DNA from: Apostichopus japonicus
Lineage: Eukaryota > Echinodermata > Holothuroidea > Aspidochirotida > Stichopodidae
DNA length: 64,000 bases
Assembly (NCBI RefSeq): GCF_037975245.1
Contig: NC_092568.1
Coordinates: 42,149,631-42,213,630 of the forward strand
Direction: 5' to 3'
Shown in pieces: positions 1 through 11,476 of the stretch (position 1 is its first letter; every line of letters begins with the position of its first letter). The notes under the pieces were generated by a model. That model searched no databases and was not told where the DNA came from. It worked only from the letters and a program-made list of their open reading frames with translations. Made by a program: the position numbers and the translations under genes.

Positions 1-2913
1 CATCAGAGGGACTTTGGAAGTTAGCTTTTGCTGAGGATAACAAACAGAGAATGAGGGAAAACACTGCCCTTATGGAAGGTTAGTGTTCAATATTACATAT
101 CCAGACAATTTGCATGTGGGGTGGAACTATGCACTTGCTTTGTTGCATTGGCATTAATTATCTAAATTATATGCAATGCTTCCTAAAGACAAGTGTTTGT
201 GGCTGATTGACCAATCTAGCAGACAACCTGTCCTTAGTTTCTCTTGATATGATTCTCACCATATAATGGATTCCATAATTCTCTAAAAGGAAAAAAAGAC
301 AGATTTGTGATATGAATAACATGCTGACCAACTTTCTTTTTAAGCATATAATATATTTAAAACAAATTTAAAGTTTGAAGCAACTCAATTGTGCGGAATT
401 TTCATTTCCTTATTTAATTTTTTACTTTCATTATTCTGCACAGGCCTCCTAAAACTTAAGGATTCAGATAACCCTACATTAAAATCACAATGCCATGGGG
501 CATTATGGGAAATAATGGGAGGGGGTATTAATATTCATATGAAACATATGACAGCTGAGGATCTGAAGAAACCAGGACAGAAACGACATACTAGGGTGCT
601 CCCAAATAAGAGTCATGTGATGATCAGCTACCAATGGGATGTACAGCAGAGTATGCTCTCTCTTAGGGATGCATTGAAGAATGATGGCTATAATGTGTGG
701 ATGGACATAGACAAACTGGGTAAGTTGTATACAATGCCCTTTAAATTTCAACAGAACTTGTGTTTGGTTGAAAATTTTCAATGTTATTCAATTGCATCCA
801 ACTACTGTATCTTACAGCATTGCTTTGACTATTCAAATTTCTTTCTCAGTCAAATTGCTCTACTAAATTGATTGACTAATTTTGTATGTAATAAATGCAA
901 AATATGCAGCTTACTTTCTTAATGACCAATGTTTTAGAAGTGATGAAGTCATTAGTTTAGTCACTAAATTAGTATTTATTTGGTGAACACATCTTGCAGT
1001 GTGCCTTGGTTTGAACAGACTTTGCATCTTGATTGTGAGCAATTGTTCATCTAGGTTTACTAAAATTAGCATAATTGAATAACCAAAGATAAACAAACAG
1101 CTCCACCGTCTCTTCGCTTTACTCCACGAAACAGGAAAGTATTAGAGTCGGTTCTGCATTTGGTCTTTTACCAAACCTACAGAGGAGTACTCATAATAGA
1201 AATGCACTTGATCAAGCTATATTAAGATGACATTTTTAGATTTCTTTTTCACCAAATGAAGTTTAATCAGCAAGGAATTAATAGATCTATACATTTCATT
1301 GCCAAGATACTTTTCGAATCAGCATTTATCACTTTTAAAAATCAACCTGAAAATGACCAAACTTTTCTTACTTTCACTTCAAAGATTTAAAATAAAACTT
1401 GACAAGTCAAGCTAATGTCCTTCTTTGCCATCAAAATCAATTCTACAAATCTGCTTTAAGTGGACAACTTTAAAATGAAGAATACTTGATCAAGTCTAAA
1501 CATGACACATGCCACTTGAAAATCAGTTCTCAATGTTTTACTTTTAATAGTTTAATTTGCTTTAATAGAGGTGGGCTTTGCAAACATATGAGTATGCTTT
1601 GTGTAACATAATACATCTTCCCACAGATGGTGACATCTTAGGTGGAATGGCAGATGCTGTTGAACAGGCTGCTGTTGTGCTAGTTTGCTTCTCACAGAGG
1701 TACAAAGATAGCCAGAGTTGTAGAACAGGTAACCAATCATTCATTTTGTGTTGTGCCTTTGTATTGAAGAGGAAGTATAATCATCTCACTAACATGATGC
1801 GGTATGAACCTCTACACAATTAAATATTGTAGTTATGATTTCTAAAATTGATCAAGTTTCAACTATGTTAATTACTATTTATGAATTACATAATTATGAT
1901 ACTAGCAGGCAGCTGATTAAATTACTGAATGCTTGCACTAAAATATCAACCATGAATATGTTTAACCCTTAATATTGTTTTATGATTGCTTCACTGTTGA
2001 TCCATTTTGTAAGTCTTATTTACCTTCTTTTATTGATGACTGTTAAATCTGTTTTTCAAATGATTCATTCTTTCTTGTTAAAGACATGTTCCTTTTATCA
2101 GGTTTTTCATTTTATTTTACATGAATAAAGTTGTTCCTTAACTTTTCCTTTTTACATTTTAGAGGCAACATATGCATACAAGCAGAATAAAACAATTGTT
2201 CCTTTAATGGTAGAGCCTAACTATAATCCAGATGGTTGGCTTGGAGCATTAATAGGCACCCTGAAGTATTACAAGTTTTATGATGAATCTGTTAAACCAT
2301 CAGAGTATGTGGAATTACTGCACACACTAGGCAATATGGGAAAACAAGGTATGTGAACCAATCAAAGACCGTACTAATCTCTTCATACATGATAGCAAAA
2401 GCTACCCATATAGTACAGTAGTTTGTATGTATGTATTTTTAGATCCTCCTGCAAGCAGGAACTCGCGAAGAAGCCTCATTGGCTTATCTAAGCGGTAAGC
2501 TGACCAAAGTCAGTCCCTTAGATTCATATTTAACGTCCATGATTATGAATTGTTAATTGTCAACAACTCTGTAACTGGACGACATACATTACTCTGGGAG
2601 TGACTCGAACCAGGGACCTTATGATTGAAAGGCACCGGCGTTAACCACTGAGCTAACACTCCTCCATTGTGCAAATGTCTATGGTGATCCTAGACAGGGA
2701 GAAATAATATTGTATAGATTTTCAATATTTGCACTTGATTTTAACATTTTATAACCATGATTTACACTGTTTTATATGCGGACACCGTAGTGGTTAGTGT
2801 GTCCACATATAAACTAGAGGCCTGGGTTCGAATCCCAGTGGAGGCTGGGAGTTTTTTCACTGTTCTGGATTTTCCAACTCACTACAGTTTTTTTTGTAGT
2901 GAGTTGGAAAATA

Positions 2914-2985
<72 letters not shown>

Positions 2986-3884
2986 AATATTTATATATTC
3001 CTACCTGTATTCCTACATATAGTCCTATATATTCCTCAATACTTGAGTACTCTAATATGTCATCATTCATCCTGAGAGTGTACATGAAAGGGTGTTCTTA
3101 TAACAAAGCCTCTTTCGATGTGCACACAGATAATTTAAATTGGTGTGAAGATCATTATTGAGCTGTATAAACTTGCTACTACTGAAATGTCATTGAGACT
3201 GGTTAAATGACAGAAAGATTATAAATGGTATAATATTAATATAATGCAGTTCTCAGCATGTCATCAGAAACTTCAACGTTACCTCTTAATTAGTGAATTC
3301 TTTTAGTTTCTGCCTATCTTTGTATATTGCTGGAGTTCTTCTAAATTCTATCTGTTACTGATGAATCAGCTTTCTCTCTGTTCTGGTAGCAGCTCATTCA
3401 TCTCTCTTTACACTTGTTTTAGTTCTAATTGACCGTGAAGAATAAAGGAAGTTTCCTTTTCAAAATTTTTAGAAAAATATGGGCCAGTAGACCCCATATA
3501 TTTCCCTTACAGACCCTAGTATTCCCAGCATGTTAACAGCTGATCATTTTCCTGTATCTTGTAGGATACATTTTACCACAGAAAGAAGTTTTGACAGGGT
3601 CAAGTAAACCAGTTTCAATAAGCAGAGAACCCACATTAACCTTGCAGACGGATTCCAGGCAGATAAGTGGTTGGAGTAACAGCGATGTGGAAGAATGGCT
3701 AATAAAGAACGACCTATCAGAGGCTGCCTCAAAGTTCAAAGATATTGATGGAGAATTGCTCTATCAAATGTACAAGCAATCACAGAGGGCGCCAGAGTTC
3801 TTTCACAATGCAGTGAGTAAGGAGTTAGGACTGAAGTATTTCCAGGTGCTAAAATTCACAAGAGCACTTGAGAAGGCAGTATAG
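1..3884 (+). CDS. ARM-TIR-SAM-like protein, 3' part of gene (5' end outside window)
   Basis: Five coding exons: <1-78, 444-719, 1627-1728, 2163-2348 and 3565-3884 (stop 3882-3884). All junctions are GT-AG and every intron splits a codon after its first base, so the frame is continuous. Exon 1 and the start of exon 2 resemble an armadillo/HEAT-like helical repeat ([13 protein letters not shown]..., ALWEIMGG). Exons 2-4 encode a TIR domain: it starts at [16 protein letters not shown], has VWMDID, then [18 protein letters not shown], and ends near [16 protein letters not shown]. The Glu in CRTEATYAY aligns by eye with the catalytic Glu of TIR NADases; its codon is split between exons 3 and 4. 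Exon 5 encodes a SAM-like helical domain from [11 protein letters not shown] to the C terminus. TIR domains of this type signal in innate immunity or cleave NAD+. Enzymatic activity here is inference. SARM1 has the order ARM-SAM-SAM-TIR, so this order differs. Introns hold two SINEs and an AT microsatellite. Confidence 0.8.
2430..2665 (-). mobile_element. tRNA-derived SINE (family 1), in TIR-gene intron 4
   Basis: On the minus strand the element starts with a tRNA-like head at 2592-2665. It contains an A box (TTAGCTCAGTGG) and a B box (GGTTCGAGTC), the internal RNA polymerase III promoter elements. A body of about 110 bp follows, then a 3' end with GAGGCTTCTTCGCGAG and an A-rich tail. The T stem does not pair, so this is not a functional tRNA gene. 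The exact 3' boundary is uncertain. Confidence 0.6.
2777..2912 (+). mobile_element. tRNA-like SINE head ending in an 18-bp perfect hairpin
   Basis: The stretch has an A-box-like segment (TAGTGGTTAGTGTG) and a perfect B box (GGTTCGAATCC), as in a tRNA-derived SINE. It is followed by TTTTTTCACTGTTCTGGA and then an inverted repeat: arms 2869-2886 and 2895-2912 match perfectly around a T-rich 8-nt loop. An AT microsatellite starts at the right arm. The tandem array at 22425-22980 is built from a related sequence. Confidence 0.55.
2910..2978. repeat. (AT)n microsatellite
   Basis: Nearly pure AT dinucleotide run directly after the hairpin of the SINE-like element, within the fourth visible intron of the TIR gene. 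The poly-Tyr/Ile reading frames that cross it are artefacts. Confidence 0.95.
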
Positions 3885-3913
3885 AGAGGTGCTACTTATA
3901 GTATAGAGAGGTT

Positions 3914-3945
3914 GGGGAGGGGGGGGTGGGTGGGTGGGTGGAGGG
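3914..3945 (+). other. G-rich tract, potential G-quadruplex in 3' UTR of TIR gene
   Basis: About 30 bases after the stop codon the coding strand carries at least six runs of three or more G separated by single T or A, followed by TGGAGGG. This satisfies the usual four-run G-quadruplex pattern. If transcribed it would lie in the 3' UTR upstream of the AATAAA at 3986. Confidence 0.6.
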
Positions 3946-3985
3946 TTTGTCTTTAGGCTTACTTTCAGTATTCTAGTCAAAGCAA

Positions 3986-3991
3986 AATAAA
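3986..3991 (+). promoter_or_regulatory. Poly(A) signal AATAAA, TIR gene
   Basis: Canonical AATAAA about 100 bases after the stop codon at 3882-3884, giving a short 3' UTR. No cDNA evidence is available. Confidence 0.5.
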
Positions 3992-5269
3992 CTTCATAAC
4001 ATGATACATTTAATGTAAATGCTAGCATTCAAAAAGAAGAATTCTGGTGTATTTATCTGGTCTAATGATTGGATGACCAACCAATGGCAATGCTTTCTGC
4101 CGTATTTGTAAAATCTAGTATTTATTCCATTTATTACAGTTTTGATGGCCCAGAGAAATTAAAAATATAACATAATATGATGCTGTAATTCCACCTGCCA
4201 TAATTTATCTTTTGTAAATGTTAAAACACAATCTGTTAATACTTGTTATGTGTGCTATTAACATTATTATTGGAGGTGACTCATAATCTGGTTTAAGGTA
4301 AAGTAACAGCTTTCTTAAGGAAGATTATTTTCCCTCAGTCACTCTGGCAGTGATCTGCCTTATAAACATCTGTATTCCATTTATGCATTGACTTGTACAG
4401 TGATATTTACAAACAAATCTTTTTCCATTGTGGGTTGGAGTCAGTTGCAAAGTAGGGCTTTCAAATATGCCTTGAACAAAGCAGTACAATATAGATTGTT
4501 AATACAGCTTTGGGCTGAATTTGTTGAAGTATATCTTTGTATCTAATTTCAGGATACCTATTGTCTTTCACCCGTAATGTAATTAAATGCAGCACAAAAG
4601 TACAAGACAAAAGCTTGATCAGTTTAGTCAACAGTCACAACATTTATTTCATTGTTAAACCAAAGATTGATATATATTTATCATTATTTTCATACTTTTG
4701 TGATTTGTATTGTGAGTGCAGGGTAACAAGAATCATGTCTTTCAAATAAAACAACATTTAAGCCATTATCAAAATAACTCTCTACTTGTAATTATTCATG
4801 TTCCCAATTTACACTCTCAAGATGGACCTTTACAAGCCTGAGGGAAGAAGAATCATGGAAATTCACAAAAGTCTCAAGTCACAATAGCTCAACTTTTAAT
4901 AGTATTTACATCTGTAACTTGAAGCTGTCAATTTTAACATATCCTGTTTCTTGCAAACACACTGAGACTTCTCAACTTTTGTCTCATTTATGAGCACAAC
5001 CTAATATTTAGACCTAATTATAAACCTAACTTATAGACTAAATATGCCTCACAATGGAACATTTGATGTCTAAATTTTGAACGCCACATTCAACATATCC
5101 ACAGCCACACTCCTGATTCCAACATTTGTTGATCTGTCTAATGCAGTCTACAAAGTGTCATGCCCCTACCAGAATCAATCCTGGAATATTGGTTTATGGA
5201 GCAGTGAATGATGAACTGCAGTGGAATTAATAAAAGAAATTATATGGACATGTTACCATAGAAATGTAC
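3992..5269. other. Gap between TIR gene and SINE, nothing recognised
   Basis: AT-rich sequence without a supportable reading frame, repeat array or RNA gene. A 70-codon frame at 4537-4749 has no family resemblance. It separates the 3' ends of two convergent genes. Confidence 0.5.
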
Positions 5270-5521
5270 TTATACCGGTGCAATGAGGCTTAGCAATTGG
5301 AAGGTTCGGGGTTCGATCTCCGGCCAGGTCATAGTAAGGTGGGTTTGATCGAAGAGCAATCTACAGTTTTTCCCATATGAAATGACTTTCTAAAGTAAAG
5401 ATTCCAAAAATGACCTTACATTTAAGTTGCAATCCATAATCCTTGCGGGCTTCTCCCACATTTGTGACCGCTTAAGCGTCTTAAAAATAACTGATTATTA
5501 TTAATACTATTATTATTACTT
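5270..5521 (+). mobile_element. tRNA-derived SINE (family 2), full-length-looking
   Basis: A tRNA-like head contains a B-box sequence (GGTTCGATCTC) near 5309. A body follows, with CCTTGCGGGCTTCTCCCAC and CGCTTAAGCGTC, and it ends in an ATT-rich tail. The same 3' body recurs at 25555-25685 without a head, which supports a dispersed family. Confidence 0.6.
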
Positions 5522-6556
5522 CAGCAGCTGGCCAAACCAACTAGATCCATCTATGCCAGGCTACATCAAGACACATTGTTAACTTGTGGGATAACATTGT
5601 GGCTCATTTCTTGACAAAACCAGGCAGTAACTCCAAACACATCCAGACAGTCTAATACTGCTAGGATTTTGCATCTAATATTTATTACAAAATCATATCA
5701 GATTTGAAGGATAAGAGCAAGAGAGATTAGATGACTTTGGAATAAGTTTTTCTAATAACTGAAAGTATTAATAAGATCATAAGCAGACTGGGCAGACTAT
5801 TACACAACTTAAGAACCTATTAAATACACCTTTGATATATTGTAGCTGATTAGAGTCTTGCATACCTCACAACTGGCGAGTTAGACCCGCATTTGATGTC
5901 CCAAACCCGCCAAGCCACATACAGTATGCTCGTCAAAATCCCGATCCCGACTGAGTTGCATGCCAAAAAATTGAAAACTTTACACACAATTCATATGTTA
6001 CTTTATGCAGTTACTGTAAGTTGTACATCTTTACAGCTAATTCATAACATTGCATGCCACCATTTTGCATGTAGGGGGACTCAAAATTCAAGTGTGTTAA
6101 AAATAAAGGTGAAGGGATACCCCCTCCCCTCTTCCTCATTCGCAGACAACAAGTATGACGATAACCAGCAGTTGCAACAGGAAAACGTGGGAGCTATGGA
6201 ATGACAGGCTTAATAGTTGAGCTATGTTTGAAAGTACAACTCCTGTTTTATCCCAAGTAATAGACAGTACAATATTTACCAGTTGCAAATGTTACATATT
6301 CATAGAATGTGTCAATAAAGAAAGAAATAAACTACATAGCAGCAGCATTAAAAGTTTTACTGGTTTCTGTAATTAACTACAAATCACATTAACATGATAG
6401 TTAATTTCATTGTCATAGAGAGTAACATAGTACTTCTGGGTGTTGAAAGAACCAATTTTGTAATCCCACATTTCCTGCATGAAATTTAATTTATAAGATT
6501 GAAAATGTGTAGTGTTTCTTAATACTGTACTTTTTTTCTATTTGGTGAAACATATA
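5522..6556. other. Intergenic stretch downstream of LRR1, no gene seen
   Basis: Contains a 103-codon frame (5893-6204) with no recognisable domain and no splice or codon evidence, so it is not called. A TTTAAT near 6485 (ATTAAA on the minus strand) could be a variant poly(A) signal for LRR1, which ends at 6620. This is weak. Confidence 0.4.
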
Positions 6557-6668
6557 TCTTTTGTCATCTACAGCCAATGGTTCCCTTACGACACCATGCC
6601 CTCCAAGCAGGGTCTTTTGTCATCTACAGCCAATGGTTCCCTTACGACACCACGCCCTCCAAGCAGGG
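6557..6668. repeat. 56-bp tandem duplication spanning the LRR1 stop codon
   Basis: Two near-identical 56-bp copies (6557-6612 and 6613-6668), each containing TACGACACCA and GCCCTCCAAGCAGGG. The LRR1 stop codon (6620-6622) lies in the copy nearer the gene. That copy encodes the last ~15 LRR1 residues and the other copy is 3' UTR. Confidence 0.85.
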
Positions 6669-9600
6669 CCGCCTGTCTTCCATAGCTGAGAACAATAAGA
6701 TGAACATAGAACGGTTGTCATGGGGACAATATCCCCCACCCCATTCACTGTCATTACACTGCTTGCAATATTATGCATGTTGAATTGTTGTGTAGGCTGG
6801 ACATAGGGCTTAAAGCAGACTCTTCCACATTGACACACCATGGCAGCATCAAGGAACATGCAAACTGTTACCGGTATAAACTGTCTGCAATACTCAAGCC
6901 TGCAGATAAGAAAGACATAAGAAATAATCAAAATGAATAGTCAGTGATTTCCTAGATGATTTGAACAAACCAGCAGTCTTCCAATGGAGGTAAAAGTATT
7001 TGGTTTTCATGCCAACAGAGCAGGACATAAAGTAGACATTAAAATTGGCATTGTTCACTGTATAGTATAGCATTCACTGAACAGCATATATACAGTAGTG
7101 TTCGCTGCATAGTGTAGCATTCACTGTATAGTGTAGCATTCACTATACAGCATATATAATGTTCACTGTTCAGTGTAGCATTCAGTATACTGCATAAATA
7201 GTGTTCATAGTATAGTGTTCACTGTATAGTGTAGTGTTCACTGTATATTGTAATATTCACTGTACAGCATTTATAGTGTTCACTGTATAGTGTACCATTC
7301 CCTGTACATCATACTGTACATAGTGTTCACTGTAGTGTAATGGTCACTGAATAGTGTAGTGTTCACTGCATAGTGTAGCATTCACTGTATACTGTAGCGT
7401 TCGCTGTACAGCATATAGTGTTCACTTCAACGTATAGTGTAGCGTTCACTGCACAGCATATAGTGTTCCCTGAATAGTGTAGCATTCACTACACAGCTTA
7501 TATAGTGTTCACTTTTTAGTGTAGCATTCACTATAAAGCATATATAGTGTTCACTTTTTAGTGTAGCATTCACTATAGTATATACAGCATATATAGTGTT
7601 CACTGTATAGTGTAGTGTTCACTGTATAGTATAGTGTTGTTCACTCAACTTCACTGTATAGTGTAGTGTTGTTCACTGTATAGTGTAACGTTCCTTGTAC
7701 AACAAATAAAGTGTTCACTGTTGACTTCAAATGGCGATCAACTTCCACAGAGAACTATGAGTTTCTTCTACTCAATGAGGTGCCTCATCATACTAAATAT
7801 AAAGTTCATCTACCTTTAGGGTATTTGAGTTACCATGCTTACACTGTTCTCAGACGTTGACCTATTAATCTCAAACGACCTTTGACCTCCACAGAGAACA
7901 ATACTGTTCTTCTACTCAATAAGGTGCTTCCATGTACCAAGTTTGAAGTTCAGTCACCATAAGGTATTTGAGTTATCATGTTTACAAGCCAATGTTTACA
8001 CATGCCACCACCATCCAAAGATTCCTTTTGCCTCTGGCTAGGAATCAAAACAGGTTGGAGAAAGTGGATGGTCGGTGACACTAACTCTGTCTTTTGGAAT
8101 ATTTGGAACAATATTGATTAACAAATTAGCAGAAAAACAGCATGCTTAGTGATATGTTGTTGCATTCTATGTGAGATCATTTGATGTAAACTATACACAC
8201 AAGGTTCTTGTACTTCAGTGCTGTTGATCCACATACCAAGAATAACATATCTTCAAAGTTTTCTTTTTAAATTATTGTGATTACACGGTTTCTAGACCTC
8301 TGTGCATTTTATATGCCTTTAATATCCACAGAAAACTATGATTCTTGTGCTCAAATAGATGGATCCACAAACCAATATGAAGTTCATACATTATGTACTC
8401 TCTGAGTTATCATGTTTATTGGCTATGACATCACATACACAAACTATCTAGGTTACAACATGGACTTCTTTACCTTCAGCAATGAAAACGCTCATTTGTA
8501 TCAACCCATTGGAGACATCTTATAAATATCAGTCCAACTTTTATATAAACCTTACCTGTGCTTGACAACAGCTTGGCCAGTAAATTCCAGCAAGGATGGG
8601 AAAGTATAAGACTCTTGTCTGAGATCTCTGCCACATTCAAGAGTAAATGGGTTTCCATGGAGATCAATCTCATCCAATCTCAAAGCAGTAAACGAAGACG
8701 GGATGGACTGCAGCGCATTCATTGACAGGTTCAGGAACTTCAGGGAAGACATCTGTCCAGCACTGTAGGGAACCAACTGCAGCTGATTTTCACTAAGGTT
8801 GATGCGAACAAGATTCCGAAATTTGAAGAGTTGAGGAGGGACCACTTGGAGACAATTTTTGGAAATATCTAACGAGCACAGTGACTGAGATAGAGAACTT
8901 TGAATGAAGGACTTGGAGATGAATTTTAATTTATTGTTGGAGAGATTAAGTTCTGCTAGATTTTTTAGTCTTCCCCATTGATCAGGGAAATTCTCTATAG
9001 CATTGCAGCTTAAGTCCAAACTTATCAAATGTTTCAGCTCTAAGATTCTAGAATCAAACCGACGAAGCTTGCAGTTGGAGATGTGCAAGACCTCTAGAGA
9101 CTTTGCAAAGCTTGTTGTGATCGGGTAGTCTTTTCTCTCCTCAATGTACATTTTTGTTTTTGGTCTTTCCACCTGCGATGTCGTTGCAGGTGTTAGGGTG
9201 GTTAGGTGAGAGGCCTTTAGGTCTTTATCCTGATGTCCTAACTTGATTGCTGACAAGAAACTCTTGAGCTGAATTGGGTCTGCCTGGAGAGGTAGATTGA
9301 AAAAATGATACAGACTCATTCAATCGATAATAGTGTTTCACTTATCATGATGCCAAAGATAAAAATACATACAAATCAATGAACTAGTTTCCACTTCATT
9401 TTACAAGCCAGCTTGGTTCAGAAGATTCACTTTAAATAAAGTCTTCCTACATTAGGAGTGAAAACTATTATACAATTATATCAATTTAAACTTCATATTG
9501 AAGAAATGAATTTACATGGATATTCCAACATTTTCTTCCTCAAGCAATAGTTCGAATATTACCCTCAATTAACTTAAATTCACCTTGCTTAGAAACAGAT

Positions 9601-11476
9601 CATGTGGAGGTTCCCGGATTCTCACAGTTGCCTTGCCTTCTCCAACAAACTTGGTGAACAGTGCAGCTACATTCTCTTTGAGCTAAACAAAAACAACAAC
9701 AGAAACACTATCATAATATCATGAGTGATTGTACTAAGGTGTGAAAAATTTGATTGTCACAGTTCTCATGGCACAGATTAGACAGTAACTATGGCAAGTT
9801 GGCAATGAAAATAACACATTTATTGTACATGCTTGTACCCTATACATATTAACCCAATAGCAGGAACAAAGAAACTCTTTGTTGGAGTCTTGGAGAAGTG
9901 ACGTTTCAGTTTATTCCTTGATTCTACATGCAGTTCAGAACTGAAGACAACCTTACAAACAAATTTTAGTACTTCACAGTGAAGTTCACATCCATGCAAC
10001 TTTATCCTAATCACCCAGAAAGATGAAAGTAAGGTTTATTTTATAATATAACCATATTTGACTAAACACTGTATAACAACAATATCCTAAAATATGACCA
10101 AAGATAAATCAAGTCTTTTAGTTACATCAATTATTTTGGTAACAATTTGTGTGAGATTGGAAACGCTGCAAGAGACAAGTTTGCTTTGATCAAAAGAAAA
10201 GAATTTGAGAGGTAGCATGGTGCTAGTCTAAATCAATTTTACATTTTATGTGTAAGTTTACTGGACTGCCACTGACAGGCTGATCAAGGTACTGGGGTAA
10301 CCCTGAAAGTCAAAATATATTGAGGTACCAGAAAAACAATCTGATATTTTACAATTGAAAATAGATTGCATACTTTCTTGTTCTGGTTGCACTTTCAATG
10401 TGTTTGTGACTCACAAATGCCAGATAAAAGATTCATTTTGGGAATAAGAAAGTTTGATTGGTTACCACTTGTCAGTAGTTGGGTGGGTACAGTATATGGA
10501 AACTTTGTAAGGCTTAGAGAACAAATATTGTTTAGTTTTATAATTCAACGATGCTTTGATGGGATTCCACCAGAATTAGATTCATATTTATACTGGTAAA
10601 AGTCCTCCTTAACTTTACTACGTAATTAAATTTTACTGTATAGTTCCTGTAAATGGGTGAAATCAGTGGCGTAGGAAGGTACTTTTGAGTGGGGGGGCTG
10701 AAGACTGATGGCCGGCATTTTTGCATTTCCAGGTAGCCTCAGATGCAATTTGGTGCAATATAGCACACTTCAACACCCACTCCATTTTGTAAACTTAATT
10801 TTGTATTTTCACCAGGCCTTAGATGCAATTTGGTGCTCCAAATGAGAATTTTTTTCTCATTTGGAAATGAAAAAGTGGTTTTCTGACTTGCGAAGCGGGG
10901 GGGGCGGAATGATACTTCCGCCCCTCCACATTTTTCACTGGGGGGTTGGCGCCCCCCAGCCCCCCCGGTTCCTACGCCCTTGGGTGAAATAATTTGCAAT
11001 AGTGCCTCCAAATACAACACTGAATCACTGATGTTTCCTTCTTTCACTGTATAAATGAGGTTAATGTGGATTAAAGTTATATTCAGAACAGTGGTTACAA
11101 TTTCACTTTCAAACACTGCAGTAAACGATGTCTATGAGTAGTGCAGCTACATTTCCAGTAAGCAATACAAAATGTTAGAGGACACACAAAGTAACTGTTT
11201 ATCACCATAGTTGAAATATGGAGGTCATGTGAGTACTGTAGACTAAGAGTTGTAATTCTTGATAAGTTGTTCACAACATCAACAAGCCATCAATACCTTG
11301 TATTTTGATCCTTTTCGGTCCTTTGCGGTGCAAAGCATAAGAAATAATCCCCCAGATATTCCAGAACAGGGTTTCTTGCCAATTGCCAAGGATGTCCTTG
11401 CGGAACGGTTTTTGCCTCTGAAGCCTTCAGACGAAAGTAGGCGGCTAACCACCTCAACGTCACAAGATAAACGCAT
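6620..11476 (-). CDS. LRR1: LRR1 (PPIL5), CUL2 ubiquitin-ligase substrate receptor
   Basis: Four coding exons on the minus strand: 11297-11476, 9584-9682, 8556-9283 and 6620-6899, giving 428 aa (human LRR1 is 414 aa). The start is the Met of MRLSCDVEVVSR, which aligns with human LRR1; an in-frame Met six codons upstream (11494) is possible. Residues 1-93 match the N-terminal PH-like domain, including GEGKATVRIREPP. About five leucine-rich repeats lie at residues 156-303 (e.g. LISLDLSCNAIENFP). SLLEFTGQAV near residue 322 resembles a BC-box. The C-terminal CQCGRVCF and CSSYC cysteines match the conserved C-terminal pattern. In animals LRR1 with CUL2 and elongins B/C ubiquitylates the CMG helicase for replisome disassembly in the nucleus. 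The final ~15 residues come from a tandem duplication and look lineage-specific. Confidence 0.93.
7040..7720. repeat. Degenerate GTGTTCACTGTATAGTGTAGC minisatellite in LRR1 intron 3
   Basis: Repeated units of roughly 20 to 45 bp built from GTGTTCACTGTATAGTG, TAGCATTCACT and ACAGCATATA, with many substitutions and indels. It fills much of the 1.7-kb intron between LRR1 exons 3 and 4. Confidence 0.85.
7721..8440. repeat. Dispersed ~110-bp repeat with GACCTTTGACCTCC, several diverged copies
   Basis: Diverged units share the order GACCTTTGACCTCC, ACAGAGAAC, TTCT(A)CTCAAT, ACC(A)AGTTTGAAGTTCA and GTATTTGAGTTATCATG. Two or more lie in 7721-7985 and weaker ones in 8230-8440. The same family is at 41641-41940 in an SLC22 intron. 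It is non-coding. Confidence 0.7.
10664..10982. mobile_element. hAT-type MITE with 8-bp target duplication
   Basis: The element starts CAGTGGCGTAGGAA and ends TTCCTACGCCCTTG, an imperfect terminal inverted repeat. It is flanked on both sides by the direct repeat GGTGAAAT (10656-10663 and 10983-10990). An 8-bp target duplication with CAGTGGCG-like ends is typical of hAT elements. At 319 bp with no transposase it is non-autonomous. It sits in LRR1 intron 1. Confidence 0.85.

Noticed and set aside
2592-2665. Possible functional tRNA gene on the minus strand
   Set aside because: A and B boxes are good but the T stem does not pair, and a SINE body follows directly.
2882-3085. Poly-Tyr/Ile frames over AT runs (also 29656-29973 and 32480-32886)
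   Set aside because: Microsatellite translation artefacts on both strands.
10366-10599. 77-codon frame in LRR1 intron 1
   Set aside because: No domain, no splice support, antisense to the gene.
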